Shown here in pieces: positions 24,680 to 34,001 of a stretch of DNA of 64,000 nt. The stretch spans positions 42,607 to 106,606 of the forward strand of contig NZ_JACVOV010000003.1 of NCBI RefSeq assembly GCF_018882245.1. Direction: 5' to 3'. The notes beneath the pieces are model-generated. The model made no database searches, had not been told where the DNA came from, and was given only the letters and a program-made list of their open reading frames with translations. The stretch's first letter is position 1. Each line of letters starts with the position of its first letter. The position numbers and the translations under genes are program-made. Origin of the DNA: Polynucleobacter sp. AP-Capit-er-40B-B4. GTDB lineage: Bacteria > Pseudomonadota > Gammaproteobacteria > Burkholderiales > Burkholderiaceae.

Positions 24680-25669
24680 ATGTTGGTTAAAACGCCTAAA
24701 TGGGCTATGCGTAGCTTGCTCGCAATCTCGCTGGCCACAAGTTCATTTTTTGCAATGGGGCAGCAAGCCTACCCTGCAAAACCAATTCGTTTGATTGTTG
24801 GTTTCGCGCCTGGTGGCGGCACCGACATTGTTGCGCGTGCAATTGCACCCAAGATGAGTGAAATCTTGGGTCAGAGCGTGATTATTGAGAATAAGTCAGG
24901 TGCTGCTGGCACTATTGGAGCTGATCAGGTTGCTAAATCTAATCCGGATGGATACGCCTTGCTCGTAGGGCATTCAAACTCCAATGCGATTGCACCATTT
25001 GTATTAACAAATGTTCCTTACAATCCAGCAACGGATTTCACACCAATTACCTATTTAGGATACGTGCCGAACGTATTGGTTGTGAAGTCTTCATTGCCTG
25101 TAAATTCAGTAGCCCAGTTAATTTCTTTGGCCAAAGCAAATCCTGGCCAGATGACTTATGGATCTTCAGGCATTGGCAGCACGCAGCATTTAGCTGGTGC
25201 TTTGTTCTCCAAGATTGCCGGCATTCAGTTAAACCATGTACCTTATAAAGGTAGTGGTCAGGCGATTATTGATTTGCTTGGCGGACAAATTACGATGAAC
25301 TTCGATACTTTGCCTCCAAACTTGCAGCAGATTAAAGATGGTGGCTTAAAAGCATTGGCGATCTCAACTCCAAAACGTTTATCGATTCTTCCAAATGTGC
25401 CAACATTTGCTGAGGTGGGCATTGTTGGATTCGATGTCACCAATTGGTATTCCGTAATGGGTCCAAAAGGAATGGATCCAGCTGTTGTGAACAAGATTGA
25501 TCAGGCTGTTAAGGCTGCAATGGCAGATCCACAAATTAAAAAGACATTGGATTCTCAGGGTTTGCAACCTGAAGGCCCAGCAACACCGGCTGCCTTTAGT
25601 TTGTTCTTATCAGCTGAGTTAGCAAAGTATCAGCGTCTCGTAAAGAGCCTGAACATCAAAGCTGAATAA
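24680..25669 (+). CDS. Bug-family (tripartite tricarboxylate transporter) binding protein
   Basis: 329 residues, standard size. Signal peptide ending at FFAMGQQ is followed by the hallmark [27 protein letters not shown]. Later landmarks are GKSAAG-like [15 protein letters not shown], the beta-hairpin [15 protein letters not shown], and [18 protein letters not shown]. Periplasmic receptor for a carboxylate. No TctA/TctB membrane genes lie nearby, usual for the expanded Bug family in Burkholderiales. The adjacent CoA-transferase and crotonase suggest its ligand enters a CoA-dependent route. Confidence 0.92.
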   Translation: MLVKTPKWAMRSLLAISLATSSFFAMGQQAYPAKPIRLIVGFAPGGGTDIVARAIAPKMSEILGQSVIIENKSGAAGTIGADQVAKSNPDGYALLVGHSNSNAIAPFVLTNVPYNPATDFTPITYLGYVPNVLVVKSSLPVNSVAQLISLAKANPGQMTYGSSGIGSTQHLAGALFSKIAGIQLNHVPYKGSGQAIIDLLGGQITMNFDTLPPNLQQIKDGGLKALAISTPKRLSILPNVPTFAEVGIVGFDVTNWYSVMGPKGMDPAVVNKIDQAVKAAMADPQIKKTLDSQGLQPEGPATPAAFSLFLSAELAKYQRLVKSLNIKAE

Positions 25670-25674
25670 ATTGC

Positions 25675-26472
25675 ATGCTTGAGCACGGTAAAGAGGGTAA
25701 TGTTGCGCAGGTTACATTAGAGATACGCGACAACATTGCCCACATTACCTTTGATCATGTGGCTGCTCGCAATGCGATGACCGTCAGCATGTATCAATCA
25801 CTTAAATCCATTTGTGAAGACCTAGCCACAAATCCAAAGATACGAGTAGCTATCTTTCGGGGTGCTGGCGGCAAGTCATTTGTGTCGGGTAGTGATATCG
25901 CCCAATTTGCTAGCTTCAAAAGCGGTGAAGATGGGGTACGTTACGAAGAGGGTATTGATAGTTATCTTGCCCCGCTTGCCACTTTACCAATCCCAACCAT
26001 CGCCGTGATTGACGGTATGGCGGTAGGGGGTGGTTTAGCAATTGCTAGCTGCTGCGATTTTCGACTTTCTTCACCTGGAGCCAAATTTGGCGTACCCATA
26101 GCTAAAACCCTTGGCAATTGTTTATCAGCGGGCAATGTCGCTTGGCTCGTAGCACATCTAGGTATCAATATTGTGAAACGGATGTTGCTCTTAGCAGAAA
26201 TGATTTCTGCAGAAGAGTTGGCAAAGCAAGGATATGTATTTGCTATCCATAATCAAGATCAATTAAGTCAAGAGGCTGAAAACTTAGCTGAGCGCCTCAG
26301 TAAATTAGCGCCCATTACTCAAAAATCGACCAAGCTCGTTCTTGCAAGACTAATTAAAAATAATCTGCCCGATTGCAGAGATCTCATTAGTGAAACTTAT
26401 GGCAGTGCAGACTTTAAGAATGGTGTCGCTGCATTTTTAAATGGCGAGCCACCAGTTTGGATCGGTAAGTAG
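25675..26472 (+). CDS. Crotonase-superfamily protein (enoyl-CoA hydratase/isomerase-like)
   Basis: 265 residues. The crotonase fold is shown by NIAHITFDHVAARNAMTVSM, oxyanion-hole FVSGSDIAQFASF, and IDGMAVGGGLAIASCCDFRL. Both catalytic Glu of true enoyl-CoA hydratases seem replaced: FGxPE is FGVPI, and the second Glu position aligns with Arg in VKRMLLLAEMIS. It may thus be an isomerase, hydrolase, decarboxylase-like or other crotonase activity. It starts 5 bp after the Bug gene, so the two are co-transcribed. Assignment to superfamily is firm; reaction unknown. Confidence 0.85.
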   Translation: MLEHGKEGNVAQVTLEIRDNIAHITFDHVAARNAMTVSMYQSLKSICEDLATNPKIRVAIFRGAGGKSFVSGSDIAQFASFKSGEDGVRYEEGIDSYLAPLATLPIPTIAVIDGMAVGGGLAIASCCDFRLSSPGAKFGVPIAKTLGNCLSAGNVAWLVAHLGINIVKRMLLLAEMISAEELAKQGYVFAIHNQDQLSQEAENLAERLSKLAPITQKSTKLVLARLIKNNLPDCRDLISETYGSADFKNGVAAFLNGEPPVWIGK

Positions 26473-26490
26473 TAATCTGAAGCTACCGAT

Positions 26491-27672
26491 CTAATCTAAA
26501 AACATCTCTTGCAGGTTATTGAGATAGCGAATTCCCATTTCGGTGGCTTTTAGTCTGCTAGGATTTTCATCTAACAATCCTTTTTTACTTGCCTCATCTA
26601 AGCCTTTGCTAATCACGCTTAAAGGCAAGCCAGTGCGCTCACTAAAGGTGCTGGTGTCTACGCCATCAGTTAACCTTAAGGTGTTGAGCATAAATTCAAA
26701 AGGAAGATCCTTGGCTGCTATCTCACGGTTTTCAATGAGCGCATTACCTTTGGATTCCATAGCGCTCATATAGGCTTCTGGTTGGCGCTCTCGGACTTGC
26801 CGTGTGATTCGATCTGGATATGAAACCTTGCCGTGCGCCCCTGCGCCAATGCCGATGTAATCACCAAAACGCCAGTAGTTCAGATTATGTTTGCACTCTT
26901 GATTTTTTTGGGCATATGCAGAAACTTCGTAGCGTTGATAGCCTGCCTTAGTGAGTAAATCTAAATTCTGCTCATAGATCGCATCAATTTCATCTTCGCT
27001 AGGAAGGTTGGGTGGAAAACTAGCAAAGTAGGTATTTGGTTCCAAGGTGAGGTTATAGAAAGACAAGTGGGGAGTCTTAAATGACAGAGCAGTTTCTATA
27101 TCCGCCTTTGCTGCTTCAAGAGTTTGCTTGGGTAAGCCGTACATTAAATCTAGATTCACGGATTTAAAGTGTTTTAAAGCGATCTCAATTGCTCGCTTCG
27201 CTTCTTCACCATTGTGAATGCGTCCCAAGGCTTTAAGCTGCTCATCCTGAAAGCTTTGTATGCCCAAAGAAACGCGGTTGACTCCCGCCTTAGCAAAGCC
27301 TGCTAATTTCTCAGTCTCGACTGATCCAGGATTTGCCTCCATCGTGATCTCGGCATCCGGCTCTAGATTTACTCTGGCACGTATTGCGCAAAGCAATTGA
27401 TCCATTCCTTCAGCGGAAAGTAGGCTGGGCGTTCCGCCACCAATAAAAATACTGTGAACTTGACGTCCCCAAGTATTAGGCAATTCCGTTTCTAGATCAG
27501 CAATCAGCGCCTTGATATAACGAGCCTCATCAAAGCCCGCTTTACCTTCTTTAATTTGATGCGAATTAAAGTCGCAATAAGGGCACTTCTTTTCGCACCA
27601 AGGAAAGTGAATATATAAAGCCAAAGGTGGCAATGCACTGAGGCTGACTTTGTTAGGATTGGAATTAAGCAC
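26491..27672 (-). CDS. hemW: HemW, radical-SAM heme chaperone
   Basis: 393 residues. The radical-SAM cluster motif CxxxCxxC is at IHFPWCEKKCPYCDFN near residue 26, with a further FIGGGTPSLL (SAM binding) and EANPGSVE. The HemN C-terminal domain is at about 300-380. HemW-type proteins resemble oxygen-independent coproporphyrinogen III oxidase HemN but handle heme delivery; its four-residue Cys spacing and length fit HemW. It overlaps rdgB by 8 bases and shares the operon rph-rdgB-hemW, a conserved betaproteobacterial order. Confidence 0.9.
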   Translation of the reverse strand: MLNSNPNKVSLSALPPLALYIHFPWCEKKCPYCDFNSHQIKEGKAGFDEARYIKALIADLETELPNTWGRQVHSIFIGGGTPSLLSAEGMDQLLCAIRARVNLEPDAEITMEANPGSVETEKLAGFAKAGVNRVSLGIQSFQDEQLKALGRIHNGEEAKRAIEIALKHFKSVNLDLMYGLPKQTLEAAKADIETALSFKTPHLSFYNLTLEPNTYFASFPPNLPSEDEIDAIYEQNLDLLTKAGYQRYEVSAYAQKNQECKHNLNYWRFGDYIGIGAGAHGKVSYPDRITRQVRERQPEAYMSAMESKGNALIENREIAAKDLPFEFMLNTLRLTDGVDTSTFSERTGLPLSVISKGLDEASKKGLLDENPSRLKATEMGIRYLNNLQEMFLD

Positions 27673-28255
27673 GAGCTTTAAGTTGCGTAATTAGTTCGCG
27701 CAAGGCTTGACCACGATGGCTTATTAAATTCTTTTGGGTGGGCTCTAGCTCTGCAGCAGTGCAGTTTTGATCCTCTAAAAAGAAATGAGGGTCATACCCA
27801 AACCCATTGCTGCCTGATGCTTTATCAACAATTTGCCCATACCAGCGGGTCTGAACAATCAACGGCTCTGGATCATCTGCACTATTGACTAGTACAAGAG
27901 CGCAAACATAATGCGCACCCCGATCAGTGTGAGCCTTTAATTCTTGAATGAGTTTTTCATTGTTCGCTGCATCATCGCCTTGCTCTCCTGCAAAGCGGGC
28001 TGACAAAACACCAGGTTTGCCATCCAAGGCGTGTGCGCAAATTCCAGAATCATCGGCTAAAGCCGGAAGACCAGACGCCGCGCTGGCGTGACGTGCTTTG
28101 GCTAGTGCGTTTTCTACAAAAGTGCAGTGAGGCTCTTCTGCGGACGGAATGCCTAATTCACCTTGAGGAATGACCTGAAAATTCAGAGGAGCTAAAAGCG
28201 CCTGAAATTCCTTTACCTTGCCAGCGTTATTGGAAGCGAGAACCAGCTTTTGCAT
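27665..28255 (-). CDS. rdgB: dITP/XTP pyrophosphatase
   Basis: 196 residues, HAM1/RdgB family. It opens QKLVLASNNAGKVKEFQALL (substrate loop SNNxxK), with ALADDSGICAHALDG and GVLSARFAGEQG following and FGYDPHFF near the end. It hydrolyses deaminated purine triphosphates to monophosphates, keeping them out of DNA. It begins 8 bp after rph. Confidence 0.95.
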   Translation of the reverse strand: MQKLVLASNNAGKVKEFQALLAPLNFQVIPQGELGIPSAEEPHCTFVENALAKARHASAASGLPALADDSGICAHALDGKPGVLSARFAGEQGDDAANNEKLIQELKAHTDRGAHYVCALVLVNSADDPEPLIVQTRWYGQIVDKASGSNGFGYDPHFFLEDQNCTAAELEPTQKNLISHRGQALRELITQLKARA

Positions 28256-28263
28256 TGCGACCT

Positions 28264-29004
28264 TTATTTCAATGCATCGATTTGCATTTGAGTAAGCTCA
28301 CGAATACCTTGTTCAGCAAGATCCAGGAGTGCATTGAGTTCATTTCTAGAAAAAGCAGCGCCCTCAGCGGTACCTTGTACTTCAATCATGCCACCTTTAC
28401 CTGTCATGACGACATTCATGTCGGTATCGCAAGAAGAGTCTTCTGGGTAATCCAAGTCAAGCACTGGCGTGCCTTGATAAATACCGACAGAGATGGCGGC
28501 TACGCTATCAATAATCGGGTCCTTGGTGAGTACACCACTTTTTAGAAGTTGGTTAACTGCATCTCTTGCGGCAACATAGGCGCCAGTAATCGATGCAGTG
28601 CGTGTACCACCGTCAGCTTGCAATACATCGCAATCCAGATGAATGGTTCTTTCTCCCAAGACTTTTAAATCAAAGACACTGCGCATAGCGCGACCAATCA
28701 GGCGCTGAATTTCTTGGGTACGGCCTGATTGTTTGCCGCGAGCTGCTTCACGATCGCTACGGGTGTGGGTAGAGCGGGGGAGCATGCCGTATTCGGCAGT
28801 TACCCAGCCTTCGCCAGAACCCTTTTTATGGGGTGGCACCTTTTCTAGGATGCTGGCGGTGCAAAGAACCTTGGTGTCCCCAAAGGCAATCAATACCGAA
28901 CCTTCGGCATGCTTGGTAAAGGCTCTAGAAATGGTTACGGGGCGCAAATCTTTTGGCTGACGGCCGCTCGGGCGGGTAATATTGGCTGAATTGGCGGTGC
29001 TCAT
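28264..29004 (-). CDS. rph: Ribonuclease PH
   Basis: 246 residues, full length. Landmarks: [35 protein letters not shown], the [15 protein letters not shown] phosphate-binding stretch, [21 protein letters not shown], and the C-terminal [11 protein letters not shown] 3'-to-5' phosphorolytic exonuclease that trims tRNA 3' ends. First gene of rph-rdgB-hemW, divergent from yicC across 68 bp. Confidence 0.96.
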   Translation of the reverse strand: MSTANSANITRPSGRQPKDLRPVTISRAFTKHAEGSVLIAFGDTKVLCTASILEKVPPHKKGSGEGWVTAEYGMLPRSTHTRSDREAARGKQSGRTQEIQRLIGRAMRSVFDLKVLGERTIHLDCDVLQADGGTRTASITGAYVAARDAVNQLLKSGVLTKDPIIDSVAAISVGIYQGTPVLDLDYPEDSSCDTDMNVVMTGKGGMIEVQGTAEGAAFSRNELNALLDLAEQGIRELTQMQIDALK

Positions 29005-29072
29005 GGAAATGGGGTCCTGTGGGGTTAGGGTATGTATCGGGTCTGGTTCAATAATGAATCTACAATGTCCAT

Positions 29073-30002
29073 ATGATATCGAGCATGACTGGTTATGGCA
29101 GCGCTTCTCGCCAAGTCTCCCTGGGAGCTGGTGTAGTTGCTGATCTGCAGGTGGAATGTCGGGCTGTTAATAGCCGCTTTCTGGATTTGGGATTTCGTCT
29201 TCCGGACGAGTGCCGTGGGGCTGAACCCGCCTTACGAGAAATGGCTACTCAAAGCCTCTCTCGTGGCAAGGTAGAGTTCCGGGCTGCTTGGCGAGTCAAT
29301 GCAGGGGCGGCTAATTCAGCCAAATCTAACCCACATGCACTGGGTGCTATTAATAAAGACCGCCTAGACGCTCTATATACCTTGCAAGAAAGGGCCCAAG
29401 ACGCTTTTCCAAAAGCGCAAGAACTGAGTATTGCTGAAGTATTACGTTGGCCTGGCGTTGTTTCTGAGCCGCGCGGTGAAGAAGATAGTTGGGTCACAGC
29501 CGCCGTTGAAGCTGGGCGAGCTGCTCTAGCAGCCCTTATGGAAAGTCGTCATGCGGAAGGCAAAGCCTTAGTTGGCGTTCTTACTAGCATTACCGGCAAG
29601 ATGCGTGACATCGTTAAGGTGATTGAGCCCAAGGTTCCTGAATACGTCGCGCAATACCAAGAGAAGTTAACTGAGCGATTATCAGAAGCCTTAGCTGCGC
29701 AAGAGCAGGCTAAAGCAGGGGCAGAGCTCATGGAGCGTATTCGCCAAGAGGTTGTTCTATATGCTGTGCGGATCGATGTTGCCGAAGAGTTTGCGCGTTT
29801 AAAAACCCATCTTCAGGCTGTAGATACAGCGCTTACAGGCAAGGGCCCAGTAGGCAAACGTTTAGATTTTCTGATGCAAGAACTCAATCGCGAAGCCAAT
29901 ACCTTAAGCTCTAAGTCTGTTTCAGAAGAATGTACGCAAGCAGCGCTAGAGCTCAAATTGTTTATTGAGCAAATGCGTGAGCAAGTTCAAAATCTTGAGT
30001 AA
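29073..30002 (+). CDS. YicC-family endoribonuclease-like protein
   Basis: 309 residues with the YicC N-terminal domain ([32 protein letters not shown]) and the DUF1732 C-terminal domain ([22 protein letters not shown]). YicC proteins have been linked to RNA cleavage and sRNA turnover. It is followed 22 bp later by gmk, the same linkage seen in many proteobacteria. Confidence 0.92.
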   Translation: MISSMTGYGSASRQVSLGAGVVADLQVECRAVNSRFLDLGFRLPDECRGAEPALREMATQSLSRGKVEFRAAWRVNAGAANSAKSNPHALGAINKDRLDALYTLQERAQDAFPKAQELSIAEVLRWPGVVSEPRGEEDSWVTAAVEAGRAALAALMESRHAEGKALVGVLTSITGKMRDIVKVIEPKVPEYVAQYQEKLTERLSEALAAQEQAKAGAELMERIRQEVVLYAVRIDVAEEFARLKTHLQAVDTALTGKGPVGKRLDFLMQELNREANTLSSKSVSEECTQAALELKLFIEQMREQVQNLE

Positions 30003-30024
30003 TCCTTGAGTAATTAAACAATTC

Positions 30025-30663
30025 ATGACTAACGCTAATTCAACTCCATCCTATCAAGGCAGCATGTTGATGATAGTGGCACCATCCGGTGCCGGTAAAT
30101 CATCTTTGGTGAATGCTTTATTAAAAGATGACCAGGGATTGAAGTTATCTTTATCCACTACCACTCGCGCTCCAAGACCTGGTGAGATAGATGGTAAAGA
30201 CTATCGTTTTTTGACCAAAGACAATTTTCTGCAAGAGCGTGACCAAGGTCATTTTTTAGAGTGGGCAGAAGTGCATGGTCATTTTTACGGCACATCTAAG
30301 CCGTGGATTGAGTCTCAAATGCAAGCTGGCAGTGATGTCATGCTGGAGATCGATTGGCAGGGTGCCCAACAGATCCGTAAATTAATTCCATCAGTGCAGT
30401 GGATCTTCATTTTTCCACCGTCCATTGAAGCCCTAGAAGAGCGTTTGCGTAAGCGTGGCCAAGATGATGAAGCCACTATTGAGCGCCGCTTAGCGGCTGC
30501 CCATATTGAGCTCACGCATGCCCATGAGGCTGATTACATCGTTGTGAATGATTCGTTTGATCAGGCTTTGGTGGATTTAAAGCATATTTTGGCTTCCAGC
30601 CGCCTGCGCTCAGGACCCAGTATGGCCCGAAATCCAGCTCTTTTGAAGCGTCTCGGGGTCTAA
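30025..30663 (+). CDS. gmk: Guanylate kinase
   Basis: 212 residues. P-loop [10 protein letters not shown] at about 20-29, GMP-binding [20 protein letters not shown], and [15 protein letters not shown]. It phosphorylates GMP to GDP and sits in the conserved gmk-rpoZ-spoT order, so guanine nucleotide supply and (p)ppGpp control are neighbours. Confidence 0.97.
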   Translation: MTNANSTPSYQGSMLMIVAPSGAGKSSLVNALLKDDQGLKLSLSTTTRAPRPGEIDGKDYRFLTKDNFLQERDQGHFLEWAEVHGHFYGTSKPWIESQMQAGSDVMLEIDWQGAQQIRKLIPSVQWIFIFPPSIEALEERLRKRGQDDEATIERRLAAAHIELTHAHEADYIVVNDSFDQALVDLKHILASSRLRSGPSMARNPALLKRLGV

Positions 30664-30707
30664 TCAGTTATCCTATAGGTATTGAAGCTAAATTAAGTGA
30701 GTTCAGC

Positions 30708-30911
30708 ATGGCCCGAATTACTGTAGAAGATTGCCTTAAAACGATTCCAAACCGATTTGAATTGGTTTTGGCTGCCACTTATCGTGCGCGCCAATTGGTG
30801 CAAGGTCACTCCCCACGTGTTGAGTCCAGAGATAAAGCTACTGTAGTTGCATTGCGCGAAGTAGCTGCTGGTGTAACCGACCGTGACATGTTGACCAAAG
30901 TACCTCTGTAA
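30708..30911 (+). CDS. rpoZ: RNA polymerase omega subunit
   Basis: 67 residues. [20 protein letters not shown] then [13 protein letters not shown] is the standard omega sequence. It stabilises beta-prime in the core enzyme. It lies 15 bp before spoT, which has a GTG start and a clear AAGGAG. Confidence 0.97.
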   Translation: MARITVEDCLKTIPNRFELVLAATYRARQLVQGHSPRVESRDKATVVALREVAAGVTDRDMLTKVPL

Positions 30912-30926
30912 TTAAGGAGTTCCGGT

Positions 30927-33314
30927 GTGGAGCTCCCTATTGGACAAGTCAAAACATCGGAAAAAGTAGGAAGCATCTTGCCTAAAGATGCTTCGCTTGA
31001 CTCAGCTCAAGCGCAATTGTTGGATATCGATTCCAATACATCTCAAAGCGGTAAAAAATCAATCATTGCGAGTTTGTTAGCGCAATCGAGTCGTCATTTG
31101 TTTGGGCCCACCTCAGCGCCCAATCTTCCTCTCAAGCATCAGGTAGTTTCGATTGAGGGATTGCTGTCAAAGCTTACCTATCTCAAGCCAGAAGAAATTG
31201 CGCAAATTAAAAAGGCTTTTCAGTTTTCTGATGCTGCGCATTTAGGTCAATATCGCCATAGTGGTGAACCTTACATCACACACCCAGTTGCTGTTGCTGA
31301 GCTCTGCGCTACCTGGCGCTTAGATGCGCCTTCCATCATGGCGGCCTTAATGCATGATGTGATTGAAGATACCGGCTGCACAAAGGCAGATTTAGTTGAA
31401 AAGTTTGGCAACAAAGTAGCTGAGCTAGTTGAAGGTCTAACCAAACTCGATAAATTAGAGTTTCAGAGTCATGCAGAGGCGCAAGCAGAAAGCTTTCGCA
31501 AAATGTTTATGGCAATGGCACGCGATGTTCGTGTCATCTTAGTCAAGCTGGCTGACCGCACCCACAATATGCGCACTCTCGATGCGGTGCCGATGGAGAA
31601 GCGTCGTCGTGTAGCAGCTGAAACCATTGAAATCTACGCGCCTATTGCTCACCGCCTCGGCTTGAACGTCATTTACCGCGATCTACAGGATTTGAGCTTC
31701 CGTTATTCCATGCCGATGCGTTTTAGGGTGATTGAAGGAGCGGTCAAGCGGGCGCGTGGTAATCGCAAGGAAATGGTCGAGAAGATTTTGCAGGCTTCTC
31801 GCATGGCGTTCGCTAAAGCCAACTTAGAAGTAGATCTTCGTGGTCGTGAAAAGACGCTCTTTAGCATTTATAACAAGATGCGCTCTAAGCATTTAAGTTT
31901 TTCTCAAGTACTAGATGTCTATGCCTTCCGCGTAACCGTTCATTCGATTGACGAATGCTATCGCGCTCTAGGGATCTTACATTCTTTGTATAAGCCAATG
32001 CCTGGCAAGTTTAAGGATTACATTGCCATTCCTAAGTTGAATGGCTACCAATCCTTGCACACTACCTTGTTGGGTCCATCAGGTGTGCCAGTAGAGTTTC
32101 AGATTCGTACTACTGATATGCATGCAGTGGCTGAAGCGGGTGTGGCAGCGCATTGGGCTTATAAAGACGGTTCACCTGATATGAGTGAAGTACAAAACCG
32201 CGCCCATCAATGGTTGCAATCGTTAATTGATATTCAAGATAGTAGCGGCGACTCACAAGAATTTTTAGAGCACGTCAAAATCGATTTGTTCCCAGATGCG
32301 GTATATGTTTTTACGCCTACCGGACAAATTAGGGCTTTACCAAGAGGCGCCACTGCACTTGATTTTGCCTATTCGATCCATAGCGACCTTGGCAATACTT
32401 GTGTAGCCGTCAAGATTAATGGCCTGCAATTACCACTACGCAGTGAGTTAAAAAATAGTGACATTGTTGAAGTCATTACTTCTGCAAGCTCGCAGCCTAA
32501 TCCTGGTTGGCTCGCTTTTGTGCGCACCGGAAAAGCCCGTGCCTCTATTCGCCATTCCTTAAAGACTAAGCATTATTCCGAATCCTTGCAGCTTGGCGAA
32601 CGCCTTTTAGCAAATTCATTGCGTCAGCAAGGCGTTGATGCAGCATTGCTGAGCCCAGAGATTTGGGAAAAACTTACTCACTGGACTGGTGATAAAACCA
32701 GAGAAGAAGCTTGCGTCAACATTGCCTTAGGTAGAAGATCCCCTCAAGAGTTAGCAATTCGTCTGAAGATTTTGATTGATGACGAAGGTGGTTCAGAGCA
32801 GATGCGCTTGGGCGCCTCCGATTGGGTTGCACCAAATCAAGAAATTAATCATCATCAACGCCAGGCTATTTTGGTGGATGGTCGTGAGGGCAATTCCATT
32901 CACTTCCAGGGTTGTTGCCACCCGATTCCAGGCGATAACATCATTGGCTACCTAGGTAAAGGCGAAGGCCTGCAAGTGCATACCAACGATTGTCCGGTTG
33001 CTTTACGCATGCTCTCAAAAGACAGCGATAAGTGGGTAGAGGTGGAGTGGGGTAAAGAGCTCAATCGTGAGTTTGAGTTGGATCTAGCAATTGATACGCG
33101 CCAAGGTAAAGGTGTTTTGGCTAGAGTTGCAAGTAGTGTGACTGCGGCTGACTCAAACATCATGAATGTTTCAATGGAGGATCGCTTCAAGGAAGATTCT
33201 GTGACAATCCGCTTTACGATCCAGGTTTACGATCGTCTGCATCTCTCTAAGGTGATGCGTAGCTTACGTGCTAATCCAGACGTTATGCGTGTCACTCGTA
33301 CCCGCGCTATGTAG
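30927..33314 (+). CDS. spoT: Bifunctional (p)ppGpp synthase/hydrolase
   Basis: 795 residues. A variable N-terminal extension of about 65 residues precedes the HD hydrolase domain (HDVIEDTG, His143-Asp144 intact, and LVKLADRTHNMRTL). The synthetase domain follows (GYQSLHTTLLGPSGVPVEFQ, then IRTTDMHAVAEAG), with TGS at about 460-525 (YVFTPTGQIRALPRGATALDFAYSIH split over this stretch) and C-terminal ACT. Catalytic residues for both activities look intact, so it can make and destroy the stringent-response alarmone. GTG start with AAGGAG seven bases upstream. Confidence 0.96.
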   Translation: MELPIGQVKTSEKVGSILPKDASLDSAQAQLLDIDSNTSQSGKKSIIASLLAQSSRHLFGPTSAPNLPLKHQVVSIEGLLSKLTYLKPEEIAQIKKAFQFSDAAHLGQYRHSGEPYITHPVAVAELCATWRLDAPSIMAALMHDVIEDTGCTKADLVEKFGNKVAELVEGLTKLDKLEFQSHAEAQAESFRKMFMAMARDVRVILVKLADRTHNMRTLDAVPMEKRRRVAAETIEIYAPIAHRLGLNVIYRDLQDLSFRYSMPMRFRVIEGAVKRARGNRKEMVEKILQASRMAFAKANLEVDLRGREKTLFSIYNKMRSKHLSFSQVLDVYAFRVTVHSIDECYRALGILHSLYKPMPGKFKDYIAIPKLNGYQSLHTTLLGPSGVPVEFQIRTTDMHAVAEAGVAAHWAYKDGSPDMSEVQNRAHQWLQSLIDIQDSSGDSQEFLEHVKIDLFPDAVYVFTPTGQIRALPRGATALDFAYSIHSDLGNTCVAVKINGLQLPLRSELKNSDIVEVITSASSQPNPGWLAFVRTGKARASIRHSLKTKHYSESLQLGERLLANSLRQQGVDAALLSPEIWEKLTHWTGDKTREEACVNIALGRRSPQELAIRLKILIDDEGGSEQMRLGASDWVAPNQEINHHQRQAILVDGREGNSIHFQGCCHPIPGDNIIGYLGKGEGLQVHTNDCPVALRMLSKDSDKWVEVEWGKELNREFELDLAIDTRQGKGVLARVASSVTAADSNIMNVSMEDRFKEDSVTIRFTIQVYDRLHLSKVMRSLRANPDVMRVTRTRAM

Positions 33315-33316
33315 TT

Positions 33317-33817
33317 TTAAAGATACTGAACATCTAGGATTTCAATTTCAGCTGGTCCAGTTGGCGTTTGAATAAAAACGCAGTCTCCGATTCGAGACTT
33401 AATGAGTGCTTTAGCTATAGGTGATACCCAGCTCACATGGCCTTTATCTAGATCAACCTCATCTACCCCAACAATGGTAATAACGGTCTCTTTGCCTTCT
33501 TGAGGTCCTTCAAGGGCGGAGTAGGTTACGGTAGCCCCAAAGAAGACCTGATCGGCGTCATTTTCGCCAGATTTTCGGGTGGAATTGTCTACAACTACGG
33601 CAAATTCAAGGCGTTTATTAAGGAATCGAATCCGTCTATCGATCTCCCTGAGGCGCTTTTTTCCATAGATGTAGTCCCCATTTTCAGACCGGTCGCCGTT
33701 GCTGGCAGCCCAGTGGACAACCTTGACAACCTCCGGTCTATCAAGGTTTAAGAGCTTTAGGAGCTCGGTCTTGATACGCTCGTGACCAGCTGGGGTGATG
33801 TAGTTCTTCTCTTCCAT
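33317..33817 (-). CDS. greB: Transcription elongation factor GreB
   Basis: About 166 residues. N-terminal coiled coil (ERIKTELLKLLNLDRPEVVK, NGDRSENGDYIYGKKRLREI) with acidic tip Asp/Glu residues. The FKBP-like C-terminal domain has VSWVSPIAKALIKSRIGD. It rescues backtracked RNA polymerase by stimulating transcript cleavage. The start is the Met in MEEKNYITP; the longer open frame runs backwards through tRNA-Arg. It converges with spoT at 2 bp distance. Confidence 0.95.
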   Translation of the reverse strand: MEEKNYITPAGHERIKTELLKLLNLDRPEVVKVVHWAASNGDRSENGDYIYGKKRLREIDRRIRFLNKRLEFAVVVDNSTRKSGENDADQVFFGATVTYSALEGPQEGKETVITIVGVDEVDLDKGHVSWVSPIAKALIKSRIGDCVFIQTPTGPAEIEILDVQYL

Positions 33818-33835
33818 GGCATAATTATGGCTGTT

Positions 33836-33912
33836 GCGGCTGTAGCTCAGCTGGATAGAGTACTTGGCTACGAACCAAGGGGTCGTGGGTTCAATTCCTG
33901 CCAGCCGCACCA
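33836..33912 (+). tRNA. tRNA-Arg(ACG)
   Basis: 77 nt with encoded CCA. Acceptor GCGGCTG pairs with CAGCCGC. The anticodon stem CTTGG/CCAAG encloses loop CTACGAA with anticodon ACG (inosine at the wobble position reads CGU, CGC and CGA). T-arm GTGGGTTCAATTCCTGC is normal. Only 18 bp separate it from the divergent greB start. Confidence 0.97.
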
Positions 33913-33921
33913 ACTTATATG

Positions 33922-33950
33922 AGGGCCTAGTTGCAAAACTGGGCCCTTTT
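33922..33950 (+). terminator. Terminator after tRNA-Arg
   Basis: Stem AGGGCCTAGTT / AACTGGGCCCT (11 bp with one G-T) capped by a GCAA loop and followed by TTTT. It is placed 10 bases past the tRNA and insulates it from the lipid-transport operon. Confidence 0.85.
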
Positions 33951-34001
33951 CATTTTTAAGCGTTTTATAAAACTTAAACCTGTATCCCTTATAGTTGGGT
34001 T

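Noticed and set aside
33818-33913. N-terminal extension of GreB
   Set aside because: The extension is the reverse complement of tRNA-Arg; normal GreB length starts at MEEKNYITP.
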